From contig JARGOL010000002.1 in NCBI GenBank assembly GCA_029212745.1, forward strand, positions 85,135-149,134: a DNA stretch of 64,000 nucleotides, read 5' to 3'. A program made the translations under genes and the position numbers. Source of the stretch: Alcanivoracaceae bacterium (GTDB taxonomy: Bacteria; Pseudomonadota; Gammaproteobacteria; Pseudomonadales; Alcanivoracaceae). Below, piece by piece: positions 52,539 through 60,963 of the stretch. The notes below the pieces were generated by a model. The model ran no database searches. It was not told where the DNA came from and saw nothing but the letters and a program-made list of their open reading frames with translations. Position 1 is the stretch's first letter. Each line of letters starts with the position of its first letter.

Positions 52539-53801
52539 TCAGGCTTGCTCGGCCTGATCGGATACGGGCGCCAGTTCCGATCGTTCAATCGGCTGGCCGT
52601 CGGCGGCGAGCATATTGATGCGAATGGGGATGCCCTGCAGGAACGTGTGCGTATCGGCCTTGCGCAGGCGCTTCACATATTCCTTCACGCGCCCGGCAAT
52701 CCACGGGTGAATGGTGGCCTTGATCTGCACGCGGCCGCATTTCCTGCCGCGCTGCTCGCCCCACTGGTGCAGTTGCTCGGTGATCTTCTCGAACTGCTTC
52801 TGGAACTGGTTGAAGTCGTCCGCTACCAGGTAGATATCAAAGACATAATGGCTGGACAGCAGCCCGGCCTTTTCCTTGAGCTCCTTGCAGCGCAGGCGAG
52901 GCTCGAGGACGATCTTCGATTCGTTGCCGTCGGTAAACTTGACCGGGCCGGTGGGGTTGCCCTGCACGGCGCCAGCCACCGGGGCGTCATTGCTGGTCGT
53001 GGCGACCTGCGCCTGCTGCGCCAGTGCATCCAGTGCGGCAATCACTTCCTTTCCGCGCTGGAAGCGTTGCTCCGGGTCCTTGGCCAGCATCTTGCGGATG
53101 ATGGGCTGATAGCGCTTGAGAGTGCCCGGCATCAGCGGCACCGGTTCGGTGATGTGCTTGATGCCCAGCGACATGGGATCGTCAGCCTGGTAGGGCGGTT
53201 TGCCGGTGAGCATTTCAAAGAACATGACGCCCAGTGAGTAGATGTCGGCGCGCGGGTCGATTTCCTTGCCGCGATGCTGTTCCGGGCTCATGTACTTGGG
53301 TGTGCCGACGATGGTGCCCATCATCGTCATCTGTTCCTCGGTATGGGTGGGACGGGCAATGCCGAAGTCCATCAGCACGGCAGAGCCGTCCTGGCGGAAC
53401 AGGATGTTGTCCGGTTTGACGTCGCGGTGGACGAACTCCTGCTCGCCGGCATAGTCCAGGGCCATGGCAATGTGGCGAACGACGTTTTCCGCGTCCGACG
53501 GTTTCAGCCCTTCACGCATACGGTCCTTGAGGCAGCCACCGGAGACGTACTCCATGGCCAGGTAGTGGGCGCCTTCGTGAATGCCGACGTCATAGACCGG
53601 CACAATATGCGGGTGTGTCAGCTGGGCGCAGATCTTCGCTTCGCGAATAAAGCGCTTGCCGAAGGATTCGTCTGCCATCAGGGCAGGTGCCATGATCTTG
53701 ATTGCCACGGGGCGATCGAATGACTCCTGGATGGCCATGTAGACGGTGGCCATACCCCCCTTGCCCAGTTCTGACTGGATCTTGTAACCCGGAATGTCCA
53801 T
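52539..53801 (-). CDS. Serine/threonine protein kinase with uncharacterised C-terminal domain
   Basis: 420 residues. The kinase domain (about 5-265) is complete: GKGGMATV (13-20), K35, HRDVKPDN (D128, K130, N133) and DFG (D146). A linker of about 35 residues leads to a C-terminal domain (about 295-410) with no family I recognise; it contains FDIYLVADDFNQFQKQF and VQIKATIHPWIAGRVKEYV. There is no membrane helix or PASTA repeat, so the protein is cytosolic. ATG at complement 53799-53801 follows AGGA. The response regulator gene lies 115 bases upstream on the same strand, so they may share regulation. Confidence 0.9.
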   Translation of the reverse strand: MDIPGYKIQSELGKGGMATVYMAIQESFDRPVAIKIMAPALMADESFGKRFIREAKICAQLTHPHIVPVYDVGIHEGAHYLAMEYVSGGCLKDRMREGLKPSDAENVVRHIAMALDYAGEQEFVHRDVKPDNILFRQDGSAVLMDFGIARPTHTEEQMTMMGTIVGTPKYMSPEQHRGKEIDPRADIYSLGVMFFEMLTGKPPYQADDPMSLGIKHITEPVPLMPGTLKRYQPIIRKMLAKDPEQRFQRGKEVIAALDALAQQAQVATTSNDAPVAGAVQGNPTGPVKFTDGNESKIVLEPRLRCKELKEKAGLLSSHYVFDIYLVADDFNQFQKQFEKITEQLHQWGEQRGRKCGRVQIKATIHPWIAGRVKEYVKRLRKADTHTFLQGIPIRINMLAADGQPIERSELAPVSDQAEQA

Positions 53802-53916
53802 TTTCCTGTTCGTTCTTGTAGCCGTCAGGGATGTCTTAACTATAGGGGGGATGTGAAGGCCGGGCAACGACACGGGAGTGGGAGGTCGCTGGCCCGCGAC
53901 CAGCGGTTTTGCCCGA

Positions 53917-54423
53917 CTATTCCTTGCCGTAGGCCTGCAGGAAGACCTGCTCGGATTCCCGGCTTGCCTTGATCTTGGCCTCAAGGCGCTTTTTCTGGCG
54001 TTCCAGCTGCAGGAAGAAATTCACCTTGGAACACAGCACGGTGGGATCGATGGGCTTGAACAGGTAATCCACCGCGCCGCTCTGGTAGCCCTTGCGCATG
54101 TTGCGCTCGTCGCGGCTGTTGGCAGTGACGAAGATGATCGGCACATGGGCGGTGCGCTTGTTGTTGCGCATCAGCTCTGCCACCTCGAAGCCATCCATGC
54201 CCGGCATCTGCACATCCAGCAGAACCAGGGCGAAATCCTGCTTGAGCAGCTTGCCGAGGGCTTCGTTGCCGGAGCTGGCGGTAACCAGGGTGCAGTCCAC
54301 ATCATCCAGCACCACTTCGAGGGCCACCAGGTTTTCCGGCGTGTCATCGACGATCAGCACCGACAGTTCAGGATTGAACTCCTGCCCGCTGGTTTCGTCA
54401 TTTGCCTGTAGTGGTTCGTTCAT
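53917..54423 (-). CDS. Single-domain response regulator
   Basis: 168 residues. A receiver domain (about 20-140) has the acidic pocket VDD, phospho-acceptor D70 (LLDVQMPGMDG), Thr in FVTANS and Lys in FKPID. A helical coiled tail (about 140-168, ERQKKRLEAKIKASRESEQ) ends the protein; there is no DNA-binding or enzymatic output domain. Such PleD-receiver-like proteins act by protein contact. Its neighbour downstream is the Ser/Thr kinase. No histidine kinase is nearby. Confidence 0.9.
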   Translation of the reverse strand: MNEPLQANDETSGQEFNPELSVLIVDDTPENLVALEVVLDDVDCTLVTASSGNEALGKLLKQDFALVLLDVQMPGMDGFEVAELMRNNKRTAHVPIIFVTANSRDERNMRKGYQSGAVDYLFKPIDPTVLCSKVNFFLQLERQKKRLEAKIKASRESEQVFLQAYGKE

Positions 54424-54510
54424 TGCCTGTCCCTGCGGCCTCCGTGTCCTGCGGCCATGATCGCTGATACCACAATGATATCAGGTACCCCCGTGCCATG
54501 ACACTGGTGG

Positions 54511-55545
54511 TTATTTGACCTGATTGTCGCTTCCCGGTTCACCCGCGGTCAATTTCCATTGCTGCACACCGACCTGGATTTTTACCTGCTCGAGGATGTC
54601 CAGCAGCGTGTCCCGCGTCAGCTGGTTAAGGGTAGTGCGATCACCGGCCAGCTCGCTGATCAGGCTGTCCAACAACTGGTCAAGGTGGTGTCTGTTGTCC
54701 GGGTCTGCCAGGTCCTCGACGAACTGGTCAGCCAGCGCCAGGCCGCCCTTGCGCACGGCATCGCGCACCAGGGCCACCGCGCGTGGTCCGGCCACCGGCA
54801 TGGCTGCCAGGCGCCGCCCTTCGTCGGTGCGTGTCAGGGCCTCCTCGCTCAGGTGGCCCAGGTAGGTGCCGAGGTCGGCGCGCCAGTGGCTGTGGGTATG
54901 ACGGGTGGCGGCGACGATGCGCTCGGCCAGGTAGTCCACCAGCGCCGGTTTGCGCGGCGCCAGCACCTGGTTCTCGATGCGCTTGACCAGGGGGTTGCCG
55001 CCCTTGACCTCACGCTGTACCCCCGAGAGCACATTGATGACGATACGGTCGGACAGCTCCTCGATGATGATCTCGTAGTAGCGCAGCAGGGTGGCACCCA
55101 GCCAGGTGTCACGCAGGTCCACCACACCACGCTTCTGCAGCCGGTAAAGCAGGCTGATGACCCGCAATACCCGCAGCCAGCGGAAGCTGCCCACGGGGAT
55201 GCAGCCGAGCAGGTCGTACCAGTGGATGAAGGGGTAGAAAAACCACTTGTCGTGGCTGTGCCGGACGATGGCGATGATCCAGCGGATACTGAATTCGGTC
55301 AGGTAGACACTGACGAACATCAGGTCCCAGCTGAGAAAGTCCTCGTGCACATGGGTGCGGTAGGCCTCGCTGAACCTTGGCACCGCCGCTGACAGCGCCT
55401 GTTCCACAAGGGGCACGGCGAACAGCCAGTCGAAGATGATCAGGGCCAGGTTGATGATGATCAGGCCGATCATCAGCAGGTCCACCGCAAACCCGAGGGT
55501 ATCCAGGTCCAGGCGCAACCGGTCGCGGTGGAATCTGACGCTCAT
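54511..55545 (-). CDS. Voltage-sensor-like membrane protein without a pore module
   Basis: 344 residues. The N-terminal 140 hold four hydrophobic segments, the last with R122-x2-R125-x2-R128 (FRWLRVLRV), like an S4 voltage sensor. WYDLLGCIPV before it resembles an ion-channel S3. There is no selectivity filter or pore helices after it. Residues about 150-330 form a helical cytosolic region with a duplicated pattern (LADQFVEDL, LDSLISELA). It resembles proteins annotated as ion transporters, but the pore is missing. It lies 2 bases after xthA on the same strand. Function unknown. Confidence 0.75.
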   Translation of the reverse strand: MSVRFHRDRLRLDLDTLGFAVDLLMIGLIIINLALIIFDWLFAVPLVEQALSAAVPRFSEAYRTHVHEDFLSWDLMFVSVYLTEFSIRWIIAIVRHSHDKWFFYPFIHWYDLLGCIPVGSFRWLRVLRVISLLYRLQKRGVVDLRDTWLGATLLRYYEIIIEELSDRIVINVLSGVQREVKGGNPLVKRIENQVLAPRKPALVDYLAERIVAATRHTHSHWRADLGTYLGHLSEEALTRTDEGRRLAAMPVAGPRAVALVRDAVRKGGLALADQFVEDLADPDNRHHLDQLLDSLISELAGDRTTLNQLTRDTLLDILEQVKIQVGVQQWKLTAGEPGSDNQVK

Positions 55546-55547
55546 GT

Positions 55548-56366
55548 TCAGTCTCCGCTGAATCGGGCCCAGACCGGGCAGTGGTCGGAGGGCTTTTCCA
55601 TGCTGCGGATATCATAGTCGATGTCCGCGTCCTCAAGGCGCCCGGCCAGTGCCGGTGTAGCAAGGATGCCGTCGATGCGCAGGCCCCGCCGGGGCGAGCG
55701 TTCGAACCCGCGAGAGCGATAGTCGAACCAGCTGAACTTGTCATCCCGCTCCGGGTGTAGGGCCCGGTAGGTGTCGCTGAGACCCCAGTCCAGTACTTTC
55801 TGGAACCAGTCCCGCTCCTCCGGCAGGAAGCTGGTCTTGCCTTCGCGCAGCCAGCGCTTGCGGTTGTCTTCGCCGATGCCGATATCAATGTCCTGGGCCG
55901 AGATATTGAAGTCGCCCATGACGGCCACCTGGGAAGCCGGGTCCTGCAGGTCGGTGAGGAAGCGATACAGGTCCGCGTAGAACTTTTCCTTGGCCGGGAA
56001 TTTCACCGGGTGCTCGCGGTTCTCGCCCTGGGGGAAGTAGCCGTTGATCACGGTGACGCGCTGGCCGCTGTCGTCCTCGTAGATCCCGGTAATCAGGCGC
56101 CGTTGCGCGTCCGGCTCGTCCCACGGATAGCCGTTATGCACCTCCAGCAGGGGTTTGCGGGTAATCAGTGCCACCCCGTAATGGGCTTTCTGGCCGAAGT
56201 AGTAAGGGTGATACCCCATGTCGCGAATGGCCTGCTCGGGAAAGTCCGGGTCCTGGACCTTGGTTTCCTGCAGGCCGATGACGTCCGGCTGGTGGCCGTC
56301 AATGAGTGCCTGCATCTGGTGCAGGCGGGCGCGAATACCGTTGATGTTGAAGGTGATCAGTTTCAT
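55548..56366 (-). CDS. xthA: Exodeoxyribonuclease III
   Basis: 272 residues, the ExoIII/APE fold that repairs abasic sites. MKLITFNINGIRARL, GLQETKV, VINGYFPQGENREHP, MGDFNISAQDIDIG, GLRIDGILATP and SDHCPVWARF supply the metal and catalytic residues. The start is the ATG at complement 56364-56366; a longer frame adds 16 residues unlike the family. It is divergent from the alpha/beta hydrolase gene across 140 bases. Confidence 0.95.
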   Translation of the reverse strand: MKLITFNINGIRARLHQMQALIDGHQPDVIGLQETKVQDPDFPEQAIRDMGYHPYYFGQKAHYGVALITRKPLLEVHNGYPWDEPDAQRRLITGIYEDDSGQRVTVINGYFPQGENREHPVKFPAKEKFYADLYRFLTDLQDPASQVAVMGDFNISAQDIDIGIGEDNRKRWLREGKTSFLPEERDWFQKVLDWGLSDTYRALHPERDDKFSWFDYRSRGFERSPRRGLRIDGILATPALAGRLEDADIDYDIRSMEKPSDHCPVWARFSGD

Positions 56367-56506
56367 GCAACCTGCCTTGTCTGTTGACCGTCGTCCCGGC
56401 TGGCGATTGTACACAAGCAGGCTGCAGATTCCTGCGCGATTTGGTCATGGAGCCCTCACTGCAGGCTCCCTATACTGCGCCTACCTGATTCTGCAGAGGC
56501 CGGTTG

Positions 56507-57340
56507 ATGTCGCGTCCGACGCTCGCCTTCGCCCACGCCAATGGTGTGCCCGGCGGCAGTTACCACACCTTCCTGGCGCCGCTGAAGGCGCACCGGGATG
56601 TCCAGGTGCGGCCCGTCATCGGGCTTGACGCCCGTTACCCGGTGGATGCCCACTGGCACAGCCTGTCGCTGGAGGTCGAGGACTGGCTGGCGCAACTGCC
56701 GCGCCCGCTTAGCGGTGTCGGTCATTCCATGGGCGGCGTGCTGATGTTCATGGTGGCCAGCCGCCAGCCGCACTGGTTCCGGTCCCTGGTGATGCTGGAC
56801 CCGCCGCTGATGAATGGCCTCATGCGGCCCATGTTCAACCTGTTGCGCCGGCTCGGGCAAACCGACAGGGTGACGCCGGCTGGACGATCAAAGGGGCGGC
56901 GGGCCCATTGGCCGGACAGAGCCGCCGTGGATGCCTATTTCAACGGGCGGGGCATGTTCGCCCGGTTCGACCCGCGCTGCCTGGAGGATTACCTGGCGGC
57001 GGGCCTGGTGGCATCGGATGACGGCTATCGCCTGCTGGTGCCACCGGAGGTTGAGGTGGAGGTGTTTCGCACCACACCCGGAAACCTGAACCGGTTTCCA
57101 CGCCTCAAGGTACCCGGCGCCATCATCACCGGCGCTGACAGCGAGGGGCCGTTCCATGCCGCCCACCGGCGTCATTGTCGCCGTCACCGGATGACCTGGG
57201 CGCAGGCGCCCGGTGGCCACATGTTCCCGCTGGAGCAGCCGCAGCAGGCCGCAGACCTGTTGCAGGCGGTGCTGGATGAACTGGAGTCAGGACGCGACGG
57301 GCAGGTAATGATCAAGGAGGCCATGGTCGATGGCGAATGA
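56507..57340 (+). CDS. Alpha/beta hydrolase
   Basis: 277 residues with FAHANGVPGGSY (oxyanion region), GVGHSMGGV (nucleophile Ser) and a C-terminal His in PGGHMFPLEQP; the acid is probably Asp in ITGADSEGP. Substrate is not predictable. The start ATG is at 56507 (a TTG directly before it is in frame). Its last 11 bases overlap the next hydrolase gene, so the two are coupled. No signal peptide. Confidence 0.87.
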   Translation: MSRPTLAFAHANGVPGGSYHTFLAPLKAHRDVQVRPVIGLDARYPVDAHWHSLSLEVEDWLAQLPRPLSGVGHSMGGVLMFMVASRQPHWFRSLVMLDPPLMNGLMRPMFNLLRRLGQTDRVTPAGRSKGRRAHWPDRAAVDAYFNGRGMFARFDPRCLEDYLAAGLVASDDGYRLLVPPEVEVEVFRTTPGNLNRFPRLKVPGAIITGADSEGPFHAAHRRHCRRHRMTWAQAPGGHMFPLEQPQQAADLLQAVLDELESGRDGQVMIKEAMVDGE

Positions 57341-58175
57341 TATGCAGGAAAGGCGTTTTTCGGCCTGGGGTCAGACCCTGGCCGGCTGGTTCAGGCCCGG
57401 GGAGGGAACGCCGGTGCTGGCCCTGCATGGCTGGCTGGATAATGCCAACAGCTTTTGCGCCCTGGCCCGGCACCTGCCCAACCCGTTGCTGGCCATGGAT
57501 TTCGCCGGGCATGGTTATTCCGATCACCGCCCGGACGGCGCCGCCACCCATTATGTCGACCATGTCCGCGATGTACTGGCAGTGGCGGATGATATGCAAT
57601 GGCAACGGTTCATTTTGCTGGGGCATTCCATGGGCGCCGGCGTGGCCAGCCTGTTTGCCGGCAGCTTTCCGGAGCGGCTGGAGAAGCTGGTATTGCTCGA
57701 GGGGCTGGGCCCGCCCACCACCGCCGGTGAGAGCGCTGCGGCGACATTGCGCAAGGCCATCGACGACATGCTGGCACTGCCGGACAAGAAGAAGCCGGTA
57801 TATGCGCGGTTTGACGACGCCGTGCAGGCCCGCACGGCCGGTTTTGGCGGACTCGACCCGGACAGCTGCCGGCTGCTGTGCGAGCGCGGCCTTGAGCAGG
57901 TGCCCGGGGGCTGGACCTGGCGCACAGATGCGCGCCTGCGCCTGACATCGTCGCTGCGCCTGACGGAAGACCAGGTGGAAGGGTTCATGCGCGCGATAAC
58001 GGTGCCCACCTTGCTGGTGACGGCGGAGCAGGGCATGGGCGGCAACGGCATGTTTGATCACCGCACCGCCTGGCTGTCTGATCTTGAGCAAGTGCGCCTG
58101 CCCGGACGGCACCACGTTCACATGGAGCAGGCCGCGGCGGTAGCGGCGCCGGTGGCCCGGTTCCTGGCGCAGTGA
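57330..58175 (+). CDS. Alpha/beta hydrolase
   Basis: 281 residues: HGWLDNANSF (oxyanion), GHSMGAGV (Ser) and a His in GRHHVHMEQ near the end. The sequence differs from the preceding hydrolase, and its DFAGHGYSDHRP motif is shared with epoxide-hydrolase/esterase members. It overlaps the upstream gene by 11 bases and is followed after 90 bases by the MaoC gene, so the three may act together in lipid or ester breakdown (inference). Confidence 0.88.
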   Translation: MANDMQERRFSAWGQTLAGWFRPGEGTPVLALHGWLDNANSFCALARHLPNPLLAMDFAGHGYSDHRPDGAATHYVDHVRDVLAVADDMQWQRFILLGHSMGAGVASLFAGSFPERLEKLVLLEGLGPPTTAGESAAATLRKAIDDMLALPDKKKPVYARFDDAVQARTAGFGGLDPDSCRLLCERGLEQVPGGWTWRTDARLRLTSSLRLTEDQVEGFMRAITVPTLLVTAEQGMGGNGMFDHRTAWLSDLEQVRLPGRHHVHMEQAAAVAAPVARFLAQ

Positions 58176-58265
58176 CCATTCCGCTCAGGTGCTGGCCGCT
58201 GTCGTCATGGAGTGCTGTGGCCGACGGGCTATGATGCCAGCACGTCGACAGGGAGATACGTGATC

Positions 58266-58727
58266 ATGAAAATCGTGGAACCATCCGAACTGAAATCCTG
58301 GGAAGGCAAGGAGCTGGGCGCATCCGACTGGTTCGAGATCGACCAGGACCGGATCAACGCGTTCGCTGATGCCACACTGGATCACCAGTTCATTCATGTG
58401 GACCCGGAGAAAGCCAAGGCAACACCGTTCGGCAGCACCATCGCCCACGGTTACCTGACGGTATCGTTGCTGCCTTACCTGCAAACCAGCATTGCCGACT
58501 TCCTGCTGCCCAAGGGCATGAAGATGGGCATGAATTATGGCTTCGACAAGCTGCGTTTCATGGCGCCGGTGAAGGTGGGCAAGCGGGTCCGTGCCGTGGC
58601 CACGCTACTGGATGCCACGGAGAAAAAGCCGGGGCAGTGGCTGATGAAATACCAGTTCACCGTGGAGATCGAGGGCGAGGACAAGCCTGCCGTGATCGCC
58701 GAATGGCTGCTGATGTACTTCGTTTAA
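58266..58727 (+). CDS. MaoC family enoyl-CoA hydratase
   Basis: 153 residues, single hotdog domain. The R-hydratase motif is present as FADATLDHQFIHVDPEKA with the catalytic Asp-His pair, then GSTIAHGYLTVSLLP. It hydrates 2-enoyl-CoA to (R)-3-hydroxyacyl-CoA. I chose the ATG at 58266 (GGAG 10 bases upstream); a GTG two codons earlier is closer to that site and remains possible. Confidence 0.92.
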   Translation: MKIVEPSELKSWEGKELGASDWFEIDQDRINAFADATLDHQFIHVDPEKAKATPFGSTIAHGYLTVSLLPYLQTSIADFLLPKGMKMGMNYGFDKLRFMAPVKVGKRVRAVATLLDATEKKPGQWLMKYQFTVEIEGEDKPAVIAEWLLMYFV

Positions 58728-58813
58728 GGCCCTTTCGCGGGGCGCGGCTGCGTTGCCGGCCGTACCCCGTCTGTCCGTTTTACCTGTTTTTCCTCGCTCG
58801 AACGCCAGTTCAC

Positions 58814-58822
58814 TGATATAGT
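58814..58822 (+). promoter_or_regulatory. Extended -10 promoter candidate of the DEAD-box gene
   Basis: TGATATAGT gives a TGn-TATAGT extended -10, 86 bases before the start codon; no clear -35. Confidence 0.4.
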
Positions 58823-58908
58823 CCGCGCCTCTTTTATCGTGGCCCACACAGCACGCTGTTCATGCCACGCAATGCCGACCCGAGATGGTTGGCCAACGAG
58901 GTGTGAAA

Positions 58909-60579
58909 ATGACTGATGTGGCGTCCCGGCCGGGCTTTGACAGCCTGGGCCTTTCTTCTGCCGTGTGTTCTGTTCTGGACAAGCTCGGCTACCAGCAACC
59001 AACGCCGATCCAGGGCGAAGTGATCCCGCATATGCTGTCCGGCCGGGATGTGGTCGGTCTGGCGCAAACCGGCACCGGCAAGACGGCGGCGTTTGCGTTG
59101 CCGTTGATATCGCGCCTGGGTGGCGGTGATCGCGGTGCGCTGAAGGCGCTGGTGCTGGCACCGACCCGTGAGCTTGCCCTGCAGGTAACGGCCAACCTGG
59201 AACAGTATGCCGGCGCCCAGCCCGGCTTTTCCGTGGTCAGCCTGTGCGGTGGCATGCCGTTCGGGCCGCAGCTGAAGGCATTGCGCGGCGGTGTTACCTG
59301 TGTGGTGGGCACCCCGGGTCGCGTCATTGATCATCTGGAGAAAGGCACACTCAAGCTGAGCGAGTTGCAGTGCCTGGTCCTTGATGAAGCGGATGAGATG
59401 CTGCGCATGGGCTTCATTGACGATGTCCAGCAGGTCATGGATGCGGTGCCCGGCACCTGCCAGGTGGCACTGTTCTCGGCCACCATGCCGGCGCCGATTC
59501 GTCGGCTGGCCCAGCGCTACCTGAAAGATCCCGCGGAAGTGACGATCAAGTCCGCCACCAGTACGGCGCCTGCCATTCGCCAGCGTTACCTGTTTACTGC
59601 CCACCGCGACAAGCCCGATGCGCTCCTGCGCGTGCTTGAGCTGGAAGCGGTGGATGCCGCCATTGTCTTTACCCGTACGCGTGAGGCTACCGTGGATGTC
59701 GCCAACCAGTTGTGCGAGGCCGGTTACCGTGCCGCTGCACTTAACGGCGACCTGGCCCAGGCACAGCGCGAGCAGGTGGTTGACCAGCTCAAGCGAGGCA
59801 AGCTCGACATCGTTGTTGCCACGGACGTGGCGGCGCGGGGCCTTGATGTGCCGCGCATCAGTCACGTTATCAACTTTGATATTCCTTTTGACGCCGAAGT
59901 CTATACCCACCGTATCGGCCGTACCGGTCGCGCCGGTCGCGCCGGCGATGCCATCCTGTTCGTGACACCCAAGGACAAGCGCCTGTTGGCTATCATTGAG
60001 CGGGTGACACGCCAGAAAGTGGAAGAGATGCCGCTGCCCGATGCCGCTGCCATCAATGCCCGTCGCGAACAGCGCTTTGTAGAAAAACTGGAAGCGGCAA
60101 TGGCCAGCGCGGATGAGTCCCCCATGCGCGGCGTCATCGCACGCTGGCTGGAAAAGCGTGACATGCCAGTGGACACGCTGACCCTGGCAGCAGCGTTGGC
60201 AGACATTGGCCTGGACGGCAAGCCGTTCTTTGCCAAGGACCGCCCGCGCCCGGCACGTCGACCCGCCGCGGAGCGCCAGGCCAGTCCTGCCGGTCAGCGG
60301 CCCCGGGTACGCAAGGCGGCCGGCCGTGCTGCCACGTCGGTGGAGCAGGGCATGGTGCGTTACAAGATCGCCGTGGGGCACAAGGACGGCGTCAAACCGG
60401 GCAACATCGTTGGTGCCATTGCCAATGAGGCGGGGCTGAACAGTCGTGTCATCGGACGGATTGATATCGATACGCGCTCAAGCACGGTGGACTTGCCGGA
60501 CAACCTGCCGGCAAAAACCGTGAGCCACCTGAAGAAAGTATGGGTGTCTGGCCGCCAGCTGGATCTGCAGCCGGTTTAA
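58909..60579 (+). CDS. deaD: DEAD-box RNA helicase, DeaD/CsdA type
   Basis: 556 residues. All helicase motifs are present: GLAQTGTGKT, PTRELALQV, VLDEADEM, FSATMP, VATDVAARGLDVP and HRIGRTGRAG. Residues about 350-400 are the dimerisation region. The C-terminal 80 residues (MVRYKIAVGHKDGVKPGNIVG) are the DbpA/CsdA RNA-binding domain, with a basic linker before it. CsdA acts in ribosome assembly and mRNA turnover at low temperature. ATG at 58909 with GAGGT upstream. It converges on the DUF2007 gene with a 4-base overlap of the ends. Confidence 0.92.
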   Translation: MTDVASRPGFDSLGLSSAVCSVLDKLGYQQPTPIQGEVIPHMLSGRDVVGLAQTGTGKTAAFALPLISRLGGGDRGALKALVLAPTRELALQVTANLEQYAGAQPGFSVVSLCGGMPFGPQLKALRGGVTCVVGTPGRVIDHLEKGTLKLSELQCLVLDEADEMLRMGFIDDVQQVMDAVPGTCQVALFSATMPAPIRRLAQRYLKDPAEVTIKSATSTAPAIRQRYLFTAHRDKPDALLRVLELEAVDAAIVFTRTREATVDVANQLCEAGYRAAALNGDLAQAQREQVVDQLKRGKLDIVVATDVAARGLDVPRISHVINFDIPFDAEVYTHRIGRTGRAGRAGDAILFVTPKDKRLLAIIERVTRQKVEEMPLPDAAAINARREQRFVEKLEAAMASADESPMRGVIARWLEKRDMPVDTLTLAAALADIGLDGKPFFAKDRPRPARRPAAERQASPAGQRPRVRKAAGRAATSVEQGMVRYKIAVGHKDGVKPGNIVGAIANEAGLNSRVIGRIDIDTRSSTVDLPDNLPAKTVSHLKKVWVSGRQLDLQPV

Positions 60580-60962
60580 TTGCCCAGAAGCAGGCGCGCT
60601 ACCAGTGCGCCTGTGACCATCAGCAACAACGGTAGCACCCACTCGGGCCATTGCCTGCCAGTGGGTGCGCTGCCCGGTTCCTCGACGCTGTCCGGCACCT
60701 TGCTGGAGCCATCGATTGCGGCGGCCTCAAGGGCGTCATCATCCGGTACCTGCTGTTGCCACTGGCAGACGATTTCGCGGGCCTCCTGCAGCTGTGTCGT
60801 GTTGACCATGACGCGCACCAGGCCCTGTGCCGGCAACTCGCCGATGCCACCGCTGAGGGTCTGCCCGAAGATCCGCGAGTCGATCCCCGCCTGTTTCAGC
60901 ACACCCGCCAGCACGGCCGCGTCCAGCGGAGAGGCGGCCTCGTAGGCACAGGCCAATGCCAT
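60576..60962 (-). CDS. DUF2007 domain protein with C-terminal membrane anchor
   Basis: 128 residues. DUF2007 (about 1-70) has AYEAASPLDAAVLAGVLKQAGIDSRIFG and a VRVMV strand, the fold of the PII-like putative signal-transducing family. After an acidic linker, one hydrophobic helix (about 108-125) anchors the C-terminus. Function unknown. Its stop overlaps that of deaD by 4 bases on the opposite strand. It starts 1 base after the saccharopine-dehydrogenase-like gene ends, so the two form an operon. Confidence 0.85.
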   Translation of the reverse strand: MALACAYEAASPLDAAVLAGVLKQAGIDSRIFGQTLSGGIGELPAQGLVRVMVNTTQLQEAREIVCQWQQQVPDDDALEAAAIDGSSKVPDSVEEPGSAPTGRQWPEWVLPLLLMVTGALVARLLLGN

Positions 60963-60963
60963 C

